This document shows positions 41,885-53,895 of a DNA stretch of 64,000 bases, piece after piece. The notes below the pieces were generated by a model. It ran no database searches. It was not told the DNA's origin and worked only from the letters and a program-made list of their open reading frames with translations. The first letter of the stretch is position 1. Each line of letters begins with the position of its first letter. The position numbers were made by a program, and so were the translations under genes. This stretch comes from Bullera alba (Eukaryota; Basidiomycota; Tremellomycetes; Tremellales; Bulleraceae), in NCBI GenBank assembly GCA_001600095.1, contig BCIX01000005.1:688523-752522 (forward strand), written 5' to 3'.

Positions 41885-44800
41885 TCAGGCATTGTGCGAA
41901 GCCTGGAACAACGACTCAAAGTCTACCACTGTACTCTGCGAAATGACGCCAAAGGCCTCTTGCAACATCCGCCCCAGCGACTCCAACTCCGCAATAACCT
42001 CCTATCGAATCCATCAGCCCCCTTCTCTCAATCCACCCACCACCCTTGTCTGGGCGAAGTCATGACTCACCTGCATAGCCAGGGCATAGGCGAAGAAGAG
42101 CAGGTGTCGCCCGCCTCCGCGCACGCTGCGGCGCTTGACGACGTCGAGGTTCCGAATGGCTTCGACGAGCCGTACCCTCGCGTGCTCCGCGGGCGGGAGG
42201 TACGGCGGCATAGGTGTCCTCAGGCGGAACCCCGCGGATAGGGTGTAGAACTATTGCGAATGCCTGTCATCAGCCGTATAGATGGATTTAAGGATGATCG
42301 GACTCACGTAGAGAATCACGTTGCCGGCCATTTCTCGTCTTTCGCGGTTGACAGGCGCGACAAACGCTTTCCGAATGCCCTAAGTTTGTCAGGTATAGCT
42401 CTGAGCTGTACCCCACGCTCATACTCACATTGTCCCTAGACAAAAATCAGCTTTGATTCAAATGGCTCGAGAGTTTGTAGCCGAGCTCACCACTCGTCCC
42501 GCGTCGTGACGCATCGCATGGAATGCAACCTGTCCAACATACGCTCGCAGCTCAACAGCACTTCTTGATAGAAATCGAAGGCGAAGGGGCCTTTCAACCT
42601 AGGCTCATTCTTCGTTTGGGCCAATAGCCCTCTGAGGGTGTTCAGCTGGCTTTGTAGGTGAAGCTCCCTTATTGCCATCTGGTCAGCTCGCATTCGAAAC
42701 GCTCACTGTGACTTACATGGCCATGAACTGCCGCACGCCGGCATTGAGGTGTGGATGGCGGAGATTGCCCACGGGCAATAAAGGCTCTTCCTCGCCATTC
42801 ACCACTGGAGTTCCATTCTCCGGGACGATGGGAGCTTCTGGTGGATCAACTCCTCTAGAGTACGTCGTCACGAGCTTTGAATATAGATAGCTCAAGTCCA
42901 AGCAGAAACTTCACAATGATCAGCCCACACCGCAGATAGCCTCAGGAATGTAGCTCACTCGCTCAGACCCATGCGGAGCTCCCGGCGGGCGGTGAATGGC
43001 CACCAGTACCTCGAGACGACGGCGGCCCAGATCACTCCGATGATGACGCTGGTCGATCGGTGGAAGGCAATTGAGAGAGCAGAGACATCACGTTCTCGGG
43101 AGTTGTACCTAGTACTCGTCAGCATAATGCCGCACGAGGTGTTGTAGGATGCTCACGCGTAGAGACACGTAAGATTCTGTTTGGAGCTCAGCTCAGTCCC
43201 AAGAAGGAGGACTCACGTAGGTTAGCAAGGTGAATCTAGCCGCTTGGGCGTAATCTGGCATCTGGGTGATTACGTAGAAGCACGGGATGGAGAATATCAC
43301 GCCTAGTATAGGCAACACGACGTTGTTCTCGGGAAACCTGTGTAGGGCATCAGCGCCGTATCAGCGAGCGAAGTCTCCTGACTGACGCGGTGTAGCAGAG
43401 AACTGCGACAGTGGCTCCGATTCTTCCATAGGTCAGCGAGAGCCATTGTAATCGTTGAGACTTACAATGTACCGACCACTCGAAAGAAGGATCTAATCCT
43501 GATCAGACATACCCAGGTGATATACCGCTGCCTTGACTTACAGGAAGTTTGTCTGGCCGACGGTGGGACTGATAGCTGAGAAGTAGGAGATCAAAGCCCA
43601 TTCACCTCTGTACTCCAAGAAGATCGGCCTCCCGGTTTCCGTATACGCCGGAGCGGCGAGCAGAGCTAGAGGATCCTGACATCAGGCCCACCCTTCAGAG
43701 TATCACACGTGGCCACTCACCACCGCCAATGCCGGTCTTTAGGGCGTATCGAATACTAGGCTGACGGAGCCAATCGCCAAACTCCCAGAACCGCTGTTTG
43801 ACCTTTGCCCAGAACGGCATACCGAAGGGTAAGGGTGTGAGGAGGGTGCCCCTCTCATCGCGGGCATTCCTCGGGAACAGCGGGGGTTGGAGCTGCGATG
43901 GGTCGACGGGAACAATCTGGCCTGTAGATAGCGTCAACTGTGGGAGCTCTGAGATGTGCCGAGGTATACTTACGGAACCGCTTGTATAGGTAGTCTGTGC
44001 GTTTCTCTTGTTTCTTCCGCTTGGAAGGCCACAGAGAGCGCAAGTAGTCTGTCGTAGACATGCCCTCGGCTTCGACGATCTGGTCCAGGGTCAGAATAGG
44101 TCCATTTTGCAGACTAGCCTTACGCACCTCGTTGACCGTGTCTAGGAGGTATAGAGTTTCTCTTGCAAATTCCTCGAGAGTGAAGAGGAAGCTTTACCCA
44201 TCAGCCCTCGTCAGTACGCGCTGTATCATACGCACAAGTAGACCAGGAAGACTGTCTCATTGGGTCCGTCCAGGCCATCAGGATCATCCAGGTAGTCCGC
44301 TTGCGCCCCGCGATACTCTTCGTCGCTACTATCCTCAGAAGAGGAAGAATGACCGTTACTGTGATACACTCCTCGCTTCCTCCGAGGCCCGGCGTACACC
44401 CGTCGAATAGCCTTACTCGAGCTTCGATTGAAGTCACGTAGGGCTATGGCGAGGTTCGATCGGGTTTCAGAAAGCTCTGTAGTGTTGTGAACCTTTTGCT
44501 GCGTTATTGCTTGAACCGCTTCAAGGGCATCCTCGCAGTGGTCCTAGAGGCAGTGATCAGCTGAAGCGACGCTTGGGTCGACGTACCACCAGAGTGTCCA
44601 TCTCCTTCCCTGCGATCGATCTGAACTGCAGGAATAGCTTGACGTTGCTCTGTATCTCCTTATCCTCAGCTGTCTGCGCAATGTCTTGGCCACTGAGCTC
44701 GTCTTGAGGGGAGGTCACGTCGTACGTAGCCGAAGTCATACCGTCCGAGGAGCCATCCTGCAGATCTAGATGGATCCTCCCGTCCTTGCTAGCCTGGATC

Positions 44801-46655
44801 AAACTCTCCTGCAGTCTCGTACTGCCCCTCAAACTGGCCAAATGCTGGGCCAACCGAGTCAGACTTTCGATCGCGGCATCATACAGGACGAGCCGTTTGC
44901 CTCGGATTCTCGGGTCGATCACCCGTTCATGCTTTGCCTCCGCCAGATCGGATTTGAGTGTCTTGAATGCCGCAGCGTGGGATTTGATCGCTGCTTTGAG
45001 AGTCGTCTGGGAGCCCTTGCCCGAGGGCTGCTTGAGCAGAAAGGTCGAGGTCAACATGTCAAGAAGGGTGGAAAAGGAGGTGAGAGAGTTGGAGATGGAG
45101 TCTTGTAGCCGGCTCGTGGCGGATGTTGGGAAGATCAAGTAACATGTTAGATTGGTGATCACAGCTGAGGTATATAAATGGTCAGCAGACTCATTGAAGG
45201 GATAAGCTGGGCTCACCTCCGATGAGGACAATGAGCAGAACTTCCAGAAGCTTGGGGATCGCGCCCTCCTTGATGACTACCGTGTACAGGGTCACGGCGG
45301 CCATCGAGCACCCTGCCAGGCTCATCAGCTTGTTGCAGATGACATGATGCGAGAGCTGACTGACCAGAGTTGAAGACTGGATTCGCTACCCAGACCTTCA
45401 ACCACGCTAAACAGCCCATACTTCCCCCGATCCATAACACGCACACCATCCAGTCCCCAATCTCAGATATCCAGTCCCATTCACTTCCCTGCGACGGGCT
45501 GAAAAAGTCGAAGAGATGCACCGTCCCCATGGCCAGAAGCGAGATAATGGTGGCGAAGACTGCGAGGATACCGCAAAAGCGGGACGCTAGAAACATGTTG
45601 CCTACTGTTTTCGCGGGATTGAACTAGGTTTGTCATGGTCAAAAGCTGCTCCTGACTGATATTGGTTTCGAAACGACTCACGTAGACGACGATTGTAGCG
45701 ACCATGTGGGCGGAGTAAGCTGGTTTTGGGGTGACCCTCCCGTGAGCATCGATCTCGGACTGCACCGAAAGGGTGTTGGCCAAGGCTGGCACGAACGTAA
45801 ACAGCGATGCGACGAGGTATGAGATGGCGCATTTCAAGATGGCGATGACGACAGGTGAAGGCGGCCAGAACTTCTTCAGTGCTGCGATGTCTGTCAATGT
45901 GGGCCTGTAGGATCAGATGACGTGTACTTACTGCTCGTTTTGCGGGATTGGGTCGACTCTGAAGTCTTCGCTTTTTGGGATAGTAAGGGCTCCGTCACGG
46001 GTGATCGAAACCCGTTCCCGTTGGATATAGGTGCAGGACGAGTCGATGCCTCGCTTCCCGGAGACTTGAACAGCCGACCGGGGCGGATAGTCGAAGCGTC
46101 CGAATTGACACTTTGTCCCAATGAATCGATAGATCCCGGCGACGTGGACAAAACATCGACTATCGACCTGCTCTCCACTTCCCCACTTTGACTGATACTG
46201 ATGGGTCGGGAGAACGCTCCATTACTCGATACTGGGGATTGTTGGGAGAAGAACGACCTCAGACTTCGATAACTCCGTGCCGTATCCCGCCGTTGCAGGG
46301 GATCACGCGAAGTCGACCCTTGCCCCCTCAGAGGATCAGTCTCATCCTCGTCCTCGCTCTCGGCCACTAGATCCTGAAGGGTCCTCCAGTTACTATTCGA
46401 ATGTTCGCGCCGACTGGTATGTGAGGTCTGACTGGTCCATGATCTCGCGGTGCGTATAGCTCGAGGCACGGACGAGCGTGATGAGTATCCGCCCGGACTG
46501 CGACTGCGTTCCGGTCTATCTGAGCCTGAGGCCATGGGTATACTGCTTGGCTGCCTGCCATAGTTCAGATGTTCTCCAATCGGGGAGCTCAATGACCGAG
46601 GCGCGTTGGTCGGGGCGCTGGGCGAGGCTGAAGATGGTCCGTGGGGCGATGTCAT
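41885..46655 (-). CDS. ArAE-type membrane protein (fusaric acid resistance / aromatic acid exporter-like)
   Basis: Large membrane protein of the fungal ArAE_2 type (PF10337 N-domain, PF10334 C-domain), likely an exporter of organic acids or drugs. Exon 1 (46655-45932) encodes a Ser-rich cytosolic tail of ~240 residues. Then come NIAALKKFWPPSPVV and an N-terminal bundle (ILKCAISYLVASLFTFVPAL, FATIISLLAMGTVHLF, VLWIGGSMGCLAWLKVW, then ITNLTCYLIFPTSATSRLQD). A long cytosolic stretch follows (SLTSFSTLLDMLTSTF, HERVIDPRIRGKRL, FTLEEFARETLYLLDTVNEV). The second bundle includes YRGEWALISYFSAISPTVGQ, FFRVVGTLIGATVAVL, ARFTLLTYNLTCLYAYNSRE and STSVIIGVIWAAVVSRYWWP. The DUF2421-like end has NRERREMAGNVILYFYTLS and stops after FQASHNA. 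More than a dozen introns, including a 7-nt exon at 42429-42435 and a 20-nt exon at 43157-43176. I did not fix every splice site. Confidence 0.82.
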
Positions 46656-47068
46656 CGGAGGTGTGACCCTATTGTCACGTCGAGATGTTGGACATATTGA
46701 GTGCTTCTCTCACTTGCTGTCGGACCGTAGCGCGGTCATGAAATGGCTAGTCTCGGCTCTGCGCTATTCGTGTTGGATCAAAGGAGACGTTGAGGACAGC
46801 TTGCAGGCTGCACGTCCTCGACTTGGCGGACCGTCGCGAACTCGCAGATGCGGGGCTCCACAATTTGCCACCCAACTTCGGAAATTGTTGACCATCCTGC
46901 ATCCACTGACCACCAAATCGACGACTTAGCCAGGTTGGTATTCAGAGCAGCTCAACCAAGGCTCGATACTAAGTATCGACAGAACCATTGATTGTAAAGA
47001 AGCCAAAATCACTCAAGGAGGCGACAGCAAACCAAAATCCGTGTATAAATTGTCATCAGCAAATCACA
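46656..47068. other. Divergent promoter region, ArAE protein and TAN1
   Basis: 413 bp. TGTATAAAT lies about 28 bp before the TAN1 ATG. An in-frame upstream ATG at 46988 precedes it, so the TAN1 start is not certain. No other gene. Confidence 0.45.
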
Positions 47069-48606
47069 ATGTCAGGCGGAGCAGGCAAATCAGGCCCCTC
47101 GGCCCAGAAGCACAAGTTTTACAAACATCACAACAACGCTGAGCGCGGCGGCGGTCGAGGTAGGGGCGGACGAGGTGGAAGAGGCGGTCGAGGCGGTGGT
47201 CGGGGTGGATTTGGCGGTGGTAGCTCTGGCGGACTGGCAGAAGGCAAAGCAGCCCATTTGGGACGGTACAGGGATGATCAACTCGTACGTCTCCATCTCA
47301 CTGTTGCAAGGGAGAAGACTGTGCGGGAAAGAGCAGATTAGCTGATGCGATCGGACGTAGAGCGAGATGTTCATGATGCCGGGTATTGTGGCTACGGCGA
47401 TACAGAACAAGGAGAAGAGCGCGGAGCGAGAGTTGATGGAACACCTGGAAAGAGTAGCGGACGAGCTGTACCCAGAGACGTCGCAAACGGGAGCAGAGAC
47501 AACTGGAGGCGGAGGGGATGACCTGGAAGCAGAGCTGCAGAAAGAGCTGGCGGGTATGACCAGTAAAGATACAAAGTCGAGTCGGTTCAGTGAGTCCTCT
47601 CTCACCGAGGTAGGTAGTGTTCCATGCTGATGAGTATCAGGGCTATGTCGGCACGAGACACCATGCGGTCAGTGCTTTGGCTCGAGAAGATGATCGACGG
47701 AGGATTTATACTGATCCACTGCTGTTAGTCTTCTACATCAACGTCCTGGCGCCTTTGGACGCGAATAGAATGGTCGAGCACATCTTAGAACAGACGGAGA
47801 GGGAGAAGAGATGTCCATTCAGGTGTGTTCCTTCTTCCCTATGAAGCCACTCTGATACGCTGCATGGACTGACGGCTTTGTCAGATACCTGAAGAGGGTA
47901 GTCCCCATTGACGCCGTTTCCGCTGCAACGCAGAGCGCTTTGGAAACGGCATCCCTGCCAGTCCTTCAGAAGGCCTTCACGACCCCTGACAACCAAACAT
48001 TGACAGTGAGCTATGCTTACCTCGCCATCTTGTGTATAGCTTACACCGTGTTTCCGCAGTTTGGCATCACCCCAAACTCCCGGAATTCCAACAAGATGGA
48101 CAGGATGGAGATGATACACAAACTCGCGGACCAAGTAGTGTCCGTCAACCCGGCTCATAAAGTCGATCTGAAAGACCCTCAGAGGACGATCCTCATAGAG
48201 GTGCACAAAGTGGGTGACAACCACAGCGCGTAAAATCAGGAACCATGACTGATAAGATCGTAGAATCGACTAGGTCTCTCCGTTGTGCAGCACTACGAGC
48301 GGTACAAAAAGGTAGCCAGCTCTTTTCTGTCTCCCCGAAGATCAGGCTCATAGCTGACTGACTTTATAGTACAACCCGTTCCAGCTGGCGCAGTTCCACG
48401 CTGCCCAGACTGCCGATCCAGAGGCGACAGAGGCAGCAGTGCCATCCAGCGAAGGCGGGGAGGTCGACCTGAATGGCAAGGTACGGAAGGAGCGGGAATC
48501 CAGCGAGTCCAGTCCGTCCGGCAAGAAAATCAGGCTGGAGGACGACGAGGGTGTCGACACAACGACATCCGCTGCCCAAGAGCCGGGTGGTGATGTGGCG
48601 ATGTGA
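47069..48606 (+). CDS. TAN1: tRNA acetylation cofactor TAN1/THUMPD1 (THUMP domain)
   Basis: TAN1 binds tRNA through its THUMP domain and is needed with Kre33/NAT10 for N4-acetylcytidine in tRNA-Ser and tRNA-Leu. Eight exons: 47069-47284, 47361-47589, 47635-47667, 47729-47822, 47885-48005, 48060-48209, 48264-48311 and 48370-48606, giving 375 residues. Landmarks: KFYKHHNN, LSEMFMMPGIVATAIQNKEK, the acidic block ending LEAELQKELAGM, RHETPCVFYINVLAPLDANR, RYLKRVVPIDAVS, the THUMP core FGITPNSRNSNKMDRMEMIH and VNPAHKVDLKDPQRTILIEV, and GLSVVQHYERYKKYNPFQL. An Arg/Gly-rich stretch (about residues 26-56, RGRGGRGGRGG) precedes the conserved part. The 33-nt exon was found by restoring the RHETPC block. 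Confidence 0.92.
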
Positions 48607-48772
48607 GGGTCACCGGGCATGTCCAACGCTTGGCCGGCGAGGAGGTACACCACGATCAGAATGCACGAGGAGGCTCCTCAGTCCATCACAACCGGTGATG
48701 AGCACGGACAAGATAGCATCTGAGATATACAATAATGGATCGTAGTCCGACCCAGGAACACGCTGCGAAGCA

Positions 48773-49659
48773 TCAATGCACCACGTGCGATTTATCCTTG
48801 TCCTGCTTGACTCTCTTGCGGAAAGTCTCCTCGGGACTCCGTCGTCCAGGTTGCGTACCTCCCGATCCTAATGAAGAAGCGGGATAGGAGCTCTCTTCGT
48901 CGGCATCACCTTGGATCCGGGTACTCATCTTGCGCAGGTCGGCGTGGAGACTGACGACGGGCGAGAAGGGTTCATATGGGGATTTGGGAGTGTCTTCGCT
49001 TTTGTCTGGCTCCTGCTGATCGTCAAACTCCGTTATCAGCATCGACAACTGAGAAGCTGTATCTACCCTGACTAACCGCTCGAAACCCTGTGTTTGGGTT
49101 TGCCCTGTCGATATGGAGTTCTGCCATGCCCGCTCGAAGATCCGGGTCTTTCTCCTCATTGGGCTTCTGCTCCGCTGACCCAGCTCGGGCATCTTCAATG
49201 CTCTGTGTGGAAAGAGGTGCTTCGTTGAAATGGGTAAGCGAAGGGCTGAGGAGGTTGGGGGGTACATGAAGGTCAAGGCTCATGGGCTGGTTTGGTATTG
49301 CGATGACGGGGCTTGCTTGGGAGTTGGTGGGATGCTGGATCTGATTCACTGCCTGCTTCATGCCCAGCGACCGTATGATGCTAGCTAGTGGTGCTTGTCG
49401 TGCAGTATGTGAACACCTATGATGTCCCTTAGCACTGAGGTCTCTTCTGAGAGCCTGAATGGACTCACTTGGGAGGCTGTGCTTGCATTCGATCCGCCTG
49501 AACAGGGACATTCGGCAGCCCAGTCTCGGAGGCGTCCTCAGCGAGCACGGCATCGTCTTCGCTGTTCAAAGCATTGTTACGGAGCAGGTCGTGGGTACGA
49601 TCAGTGTCAGACGTCTCCAAGCTGCTTTGATCAATGGCGGTCGACATGCCGTCCACCAT
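48773..49659 (-). CDS. Unknown 257-residue protein
   Basis: Three exons on the minus strand: 49659-49469, 49416-49077 and 49015-48773, joining in frame. The first intron is 52 nt. The second is 61 nt with a CTGAT branch motif. Features seen: an acidic N-terminus (DRTHDLLRNNALNSEDDAVL), HTARQAPLASIIRSLGMKQA, the repeated phrase 'SPV(I/V)' with PIVSL-like runs, PSLTHFNEAPLSTQ, GMAELHIDRANP and a late SPVVSLHADLRKMSTRIQGD, ending in a basic stretch FRKRVKQDKDK. No known domain; probably largely disordered. Tail-to-tail with TAN1. Confidence 0.6.
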
Positions 49660-50211
49660 CGACTGGTAAGTGATGGGGAATCTCGAATCTCGATTCGCGT
49701 CAACCGAACAGTGAGGAGATCAGTGCTGACGTTGTGGCGATCAGGCGTCGTGCACGAAGCTACTCGGGACTGACAGAGGTGGATTTCGCCATCCCTGGCC
49801 GAGCTTTGGGTACCACCTTTGACCTATCCCGTCGTCGGAGACAAAGGGTGGTCTCACGTTCACGATGCTTTGACGATGCTCGCTTTTGGCTCGAGTTGTT
49901 CTGCGGTCTCCAGCTCGCGCCTCTCTTGCTGGGTCAGACCACGTGGCATCAACATTCTGAAACGCGGCGGGCCCCGCTCTTCGCCTTGGCCGGCCGGCTG
50001 CAGCAATCTCAGAGGCCATGGCCAGAACAGGCCAGAGCCGTGAGCAGCCGTGAGCCGTGCGTTGGCCGTGCGAGTTGCGACGTTGGAGCGATTGCCTGGG
50101 AAGGTTATTGGCAAGCTGTCTCCGAATTGTGTGTGACCTGACCGCTCTCTTCAGCGAAACGCGACGTTTGGTATCGCCTGAGCGAAAAATTCGCGCTACA
50201 CAACGCCGACG
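49660..50211. other. Divergent promoter region, unknown gene and GH3
   Basis: 552 bp. At about 50015-50085 GGCCAGA / GCCGTGAG / GGCCGTGCG-type words are repeated two to three times. Long shadow frames on both strands have no motifs. Confidence 0.45.
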
Positions 50212-53200
50212 ATGTGGAATGTACTCCGCCAGGCCTCCTGGCTTCTCGGTCTGGTTGCGAATCCAATTCCTGCACCACTCGACCACTCTCCAGGAGCGGG
50301 GCCATATAGCTATGTCGGGCCCATCGCAAATGGAGGTAGCTGGCTCGAGGGGTTCAAGCTCGCTTCGGCCGTGGTATCCAATATGACCCTTGAGGAGAAG
50401 GTACGCGATGATTTGCACCGCTGCGGAATGCATCTGCTTGATGAGAACAACAGTGTCCTCGCGCGCAGATTGGTGAGACTACTGACTTTACATGAACAGG
50501 TCAACCTGACTTCATCCATATTCGGACCTTGTCCCTCCAACTCCGGCGGCGTACCGAGATTGGGCATCCCTGGAATGTGTTTCGACGACGGACGTGGGTA
50601 TGCCCCTGGAACCCAATCCCGGATACTGCCTACTGAACACTTTGAACAGCCGCCGGACCGAGGTATACCGATTTCATCACGCAGTTCCCCTCTGAATCCA
50701 CCGCAGCAGCATCTTGGGATAGGCAGCTAATGTCCGAGCGGGCAGAGCGCATAGGGGAGGAGTTTCGGGATAAGGGCATTAACGTGGCTCTGGCACCGGT
50801 GAGGCGTCATCCAAATCTAACAATTGTGGCTCTGAGGCGCAGGGCTCATCATGTCGCAGGTCACTGGAGGACCGCTTGGTCGGTCGTAAGTGGCTTTATA
50901 CCGATGACCATATCGTCAGCTAAGATGCCTGCGTTTAGACCTTTTGCAGGAAGTAACTGGGAGGGTGGGTTTTCACCCCTTGTCAATCGCTCAAATCCAC
51001 ATTCCCCACCCCGTCAACCATAACAGCAAGGAAGGGTTGGGCCTGACACATTTTAGCTTTCTCACCGGATCCATATCTCTCCTCGACGCTATCCGGGCTC
51101 ACTATCAGAGGAATGCAGGCCTCGGGCGTGATCACTTGCGCCAAGCACTATATCCTCTACGAACAGGAACCAGTGTGCAAAGAGCCTCTTGACACGGAAC
51201 ATCGAGGCGAACGCACCGACTGCCGACAAGTCTCAGAGGAGGTGGACGGTACGTCAGCTTGTGAATGTCCCTTTACTCAGCTCGTGAGGGCTGACCGGAG
51301 GACGCAGAGAAAACGCTGAAAGAGCTATACTTGCCTTCGTTCGCTGAAGCAGTACGAGCGGGTACCGGTGCTGTCATGTGGTACGTGATATGATTGGAGA
51401 CGTCAATACTGGGACTTACATCGATCCAGCTCTTACAACTTGATCAATGGCACTGCAGCATGCGAGAATGACCGTGCGATGAACCAAATTCTCAAGACGG
51501 AGTTGAACTTTCAGGGCTTGTAAGTGTCCTGTCATCCACTTCATCACCTTGCCATAGGTCTCCAAATGCTCACTTCGGCTTAGTGTTCTCGTGAGCACAT
51601 TGCTCTTTCGTGTCTGACCTCTCAAGAGCGACTATGGCGCGACGCACTCGACAATTCCGTCCGCTCTCGCTGGTCTGGACATGGAGCTGCCCAGCGTCGC
51701 GTATTGTCAGCTGTGTTCATATTGTGAAGTCAACTCGTCTGACGCAGGTGACAGACGGCAAGCATCTGTTGAAGGCGGTGCGGAAGGGCAAGATTCCCAT
51801 GGAGCGAATCGATGATATGGCTAGACGGTGAGCTGCCTCCACCATGTCGGAGGGACTGAGACAGCTCACGAACGGCCCTGTACAGGATACTCACGCCGTG
51901 GTATGCGTCCAAGCAGAACGATGGATACCCGAAGACCAATTGGAACAAGTATGACCTAGCCGATTCAGTCCAGGTTGACGGGCATACCTACCACAACGAG
52001 CATGTCGACGTTCGGGGGGACAACCATCTTCTTGCGAGGAAGATCGCTGCGGAGTCGACCGTGTGAGATCCACCTCAGCAAACGAGCCGGTAGTGTTGTC
52101 ACTGATAGCTCGGAGCTAGACTTCTCAAGAATCAAGACAGCCTTCTGCCCCTCAACTCGAGCATCAGGCGTATCGGCATCTTTGGCAGTGATGCAGGTCC
52201 GCCATCCACCCTGTCTGGCTGCGGACCGGATCTGTTCTGTATGGTCGCCTCAAAGCGGCGGTATTGGAATGGTACTGTGACAATAGGAGGGGGTTCAGGT
52301 GCCACCTACGCTGACTACGTGGTGAGCAACACGCTGCATCTCCGCATAGCGCCTATGTTGATGGTAGACCTAGGTGTCGCCCCTGGAGGCGATATCCTCT
52401 CGAGCCTGGAGTGAACGGATGCGAGTCGACCATGTCCTCCAAGACGACTCTGCCCACTTCGAAGCCATCAACGCTGTTGCTGCCGCATCAGAGGTCTGTA
52501 TGGTGTTCGTGAGCGTCTATCTAGTGGAAGGATGGGATAGGAAGACCTTGCGTCTAGATCGCAATGGGGAGGAGTTGATCAAGGAAGTGGAGAAAGGCTG
52601 TGCCGGGCGAGTAGTGGTTGTGGTTCATTCCGGAGGGCCAGTCGTCATGGAGGATTGGGTGAGTGGTGGGTGGTGTGGAATTGAGAAAAGTTGCTGAGAA
52701 CGAATGTGTAGGTTGATCTGCCCAAGATATCGGCAGTGCTATGGGCCGGGTATCCAGGTCAGTGACACAGCTCCGCGACTATTCCAGTCCACAGGTCAGC
52801 CGAGCTGACGCGCATTAGGACAGGAAAGCGGGAATGCGCTGGTGGATGTCTTGTGGGGAGATGTCAACCCTTCTGCGAAGGTTCGTCATCTACCTCCTTA
52901 TAGAGTCTTCTTCATCAGAGTTGAGGTATTCTTAGTTACCCTTCACCCTCGGCAAGGAGGTATCAGACTGGCCGACCGGCAACATAATCAGAGAGGCAGT
53001 GAGTCACCGGTCTGTCCTCTTTCATCTGGTCCATTACAATGTCCTGATCGTTGCAGGAAGGCATGGACGTGACGTCCCCGAGGGCCATATTCTCGGAAGG
53101 CCTGGCTATCGATTACAAATGGTTCGACAAGTGGGACATAAAGCCTCGATTCGAGTTCGGCTTCGGCATGAGGTCAGTCGCCAGGTGAAGCTTCTTGGTC

Positions 53201-53840
53201 AGTGTTGATTTGTGCAAAGCTATACGAAGTTCCGACTTGCCGGTCTCGAGGTCACTGAGACCTATCAGGCAGTCAGGGACACGGTCCAGCCCACCAACGA
53301 GAAGTTCGAGGGGGACTCTAATCTGTACGACGTCCTGGTGAGTAGGACCGCAGTCGTATAGAGGAACGTAGCGGGCCTCTGATTGGGGATGTCTAGTGGG
53401 AGGTACGGGTCAATGTGACCAATACAGGTAGCGTCCCGGGCGCCGAAGTAGCGCAACTGGTGAGTCTAGCTTCTGCACCCCGACAATGCCGATAGTCGAT
53501 GACCAATGGGCCACTGACGCACGCAGTACGTCTCGTTCCCGCCTTCAGAAAGGGATCAGCCGCCGAAACACCTCAAAGGCTTCGAGAAGGTGTTCCTGGT
53601 CGCGGGGCAATCAGCGACAGCGACATTCCTGCTCGTAAGTCCTCTTTGTCAAATTCGAAGGGCCCTCCAGCAGCCTCGTGTGCCATCGGCTGACCAGTGT
53701 AGAGGAAGAAAGACCTCTCTGTTTGGGATGTAGGGAGGCAGTTGTGGCAGGTACCAATGGGCGAGTTCACCTTCCACGTCGGCACCAGTTCCAGAAATCT
53801 GCCGCTGGTGAACCACCTAGTCGTGGGAGAAATCAGGTAG
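50212..53840 (+). CDS. GH3 beta-glucosidase with C-terminal fibronectin-III-like domain
   Basis: GH3 enzymes release glucose from beta-linked oligosaccharides with an Asp nucleophile. I resolve 22 exons: 50212-50400, 50500-50593, 50650-50798, 50860-50885, 50939-50964, 51057-51248, 51308-51380, 51430-51519, 51584-51590, 51627-51705, 51755-51827, 51886-52062, 52120-52321, 52374-52658, 52712-52757, 52819-52880, 52936-52998, 53057-53172, 53220-53337, 53397-53459, 53527-53634 and 53703-53840, summing to 791 residues. Landmarks: [13 protein letters not shown], the (G)[12 protein letters not shown] motif, [32 protein letters not shown], the nucleophile [46 protein letters not shown] and EFGFGMSYTKF, then the FnIII-like domain with [19 protein letters not shown]. 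The N-terminus has a weak signal-like segment ([12 protein letters not shown]). The nucleophile motif is built across a 7-nt exon. Confidence 0.93.
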
Positions 53841-53895
53841 GGGCCGAGCCGATGTGCTTGTACTGGGCTAGGAGTACATTATGCCATCTCTATGT

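Noticed and set aside
49049..49076. A 28-nt intron in the unknown gene at 48773
   Set aside because: The acceptor at 49016 gives a 61-nt intron in the same frame, with a CTGAT branch motif.
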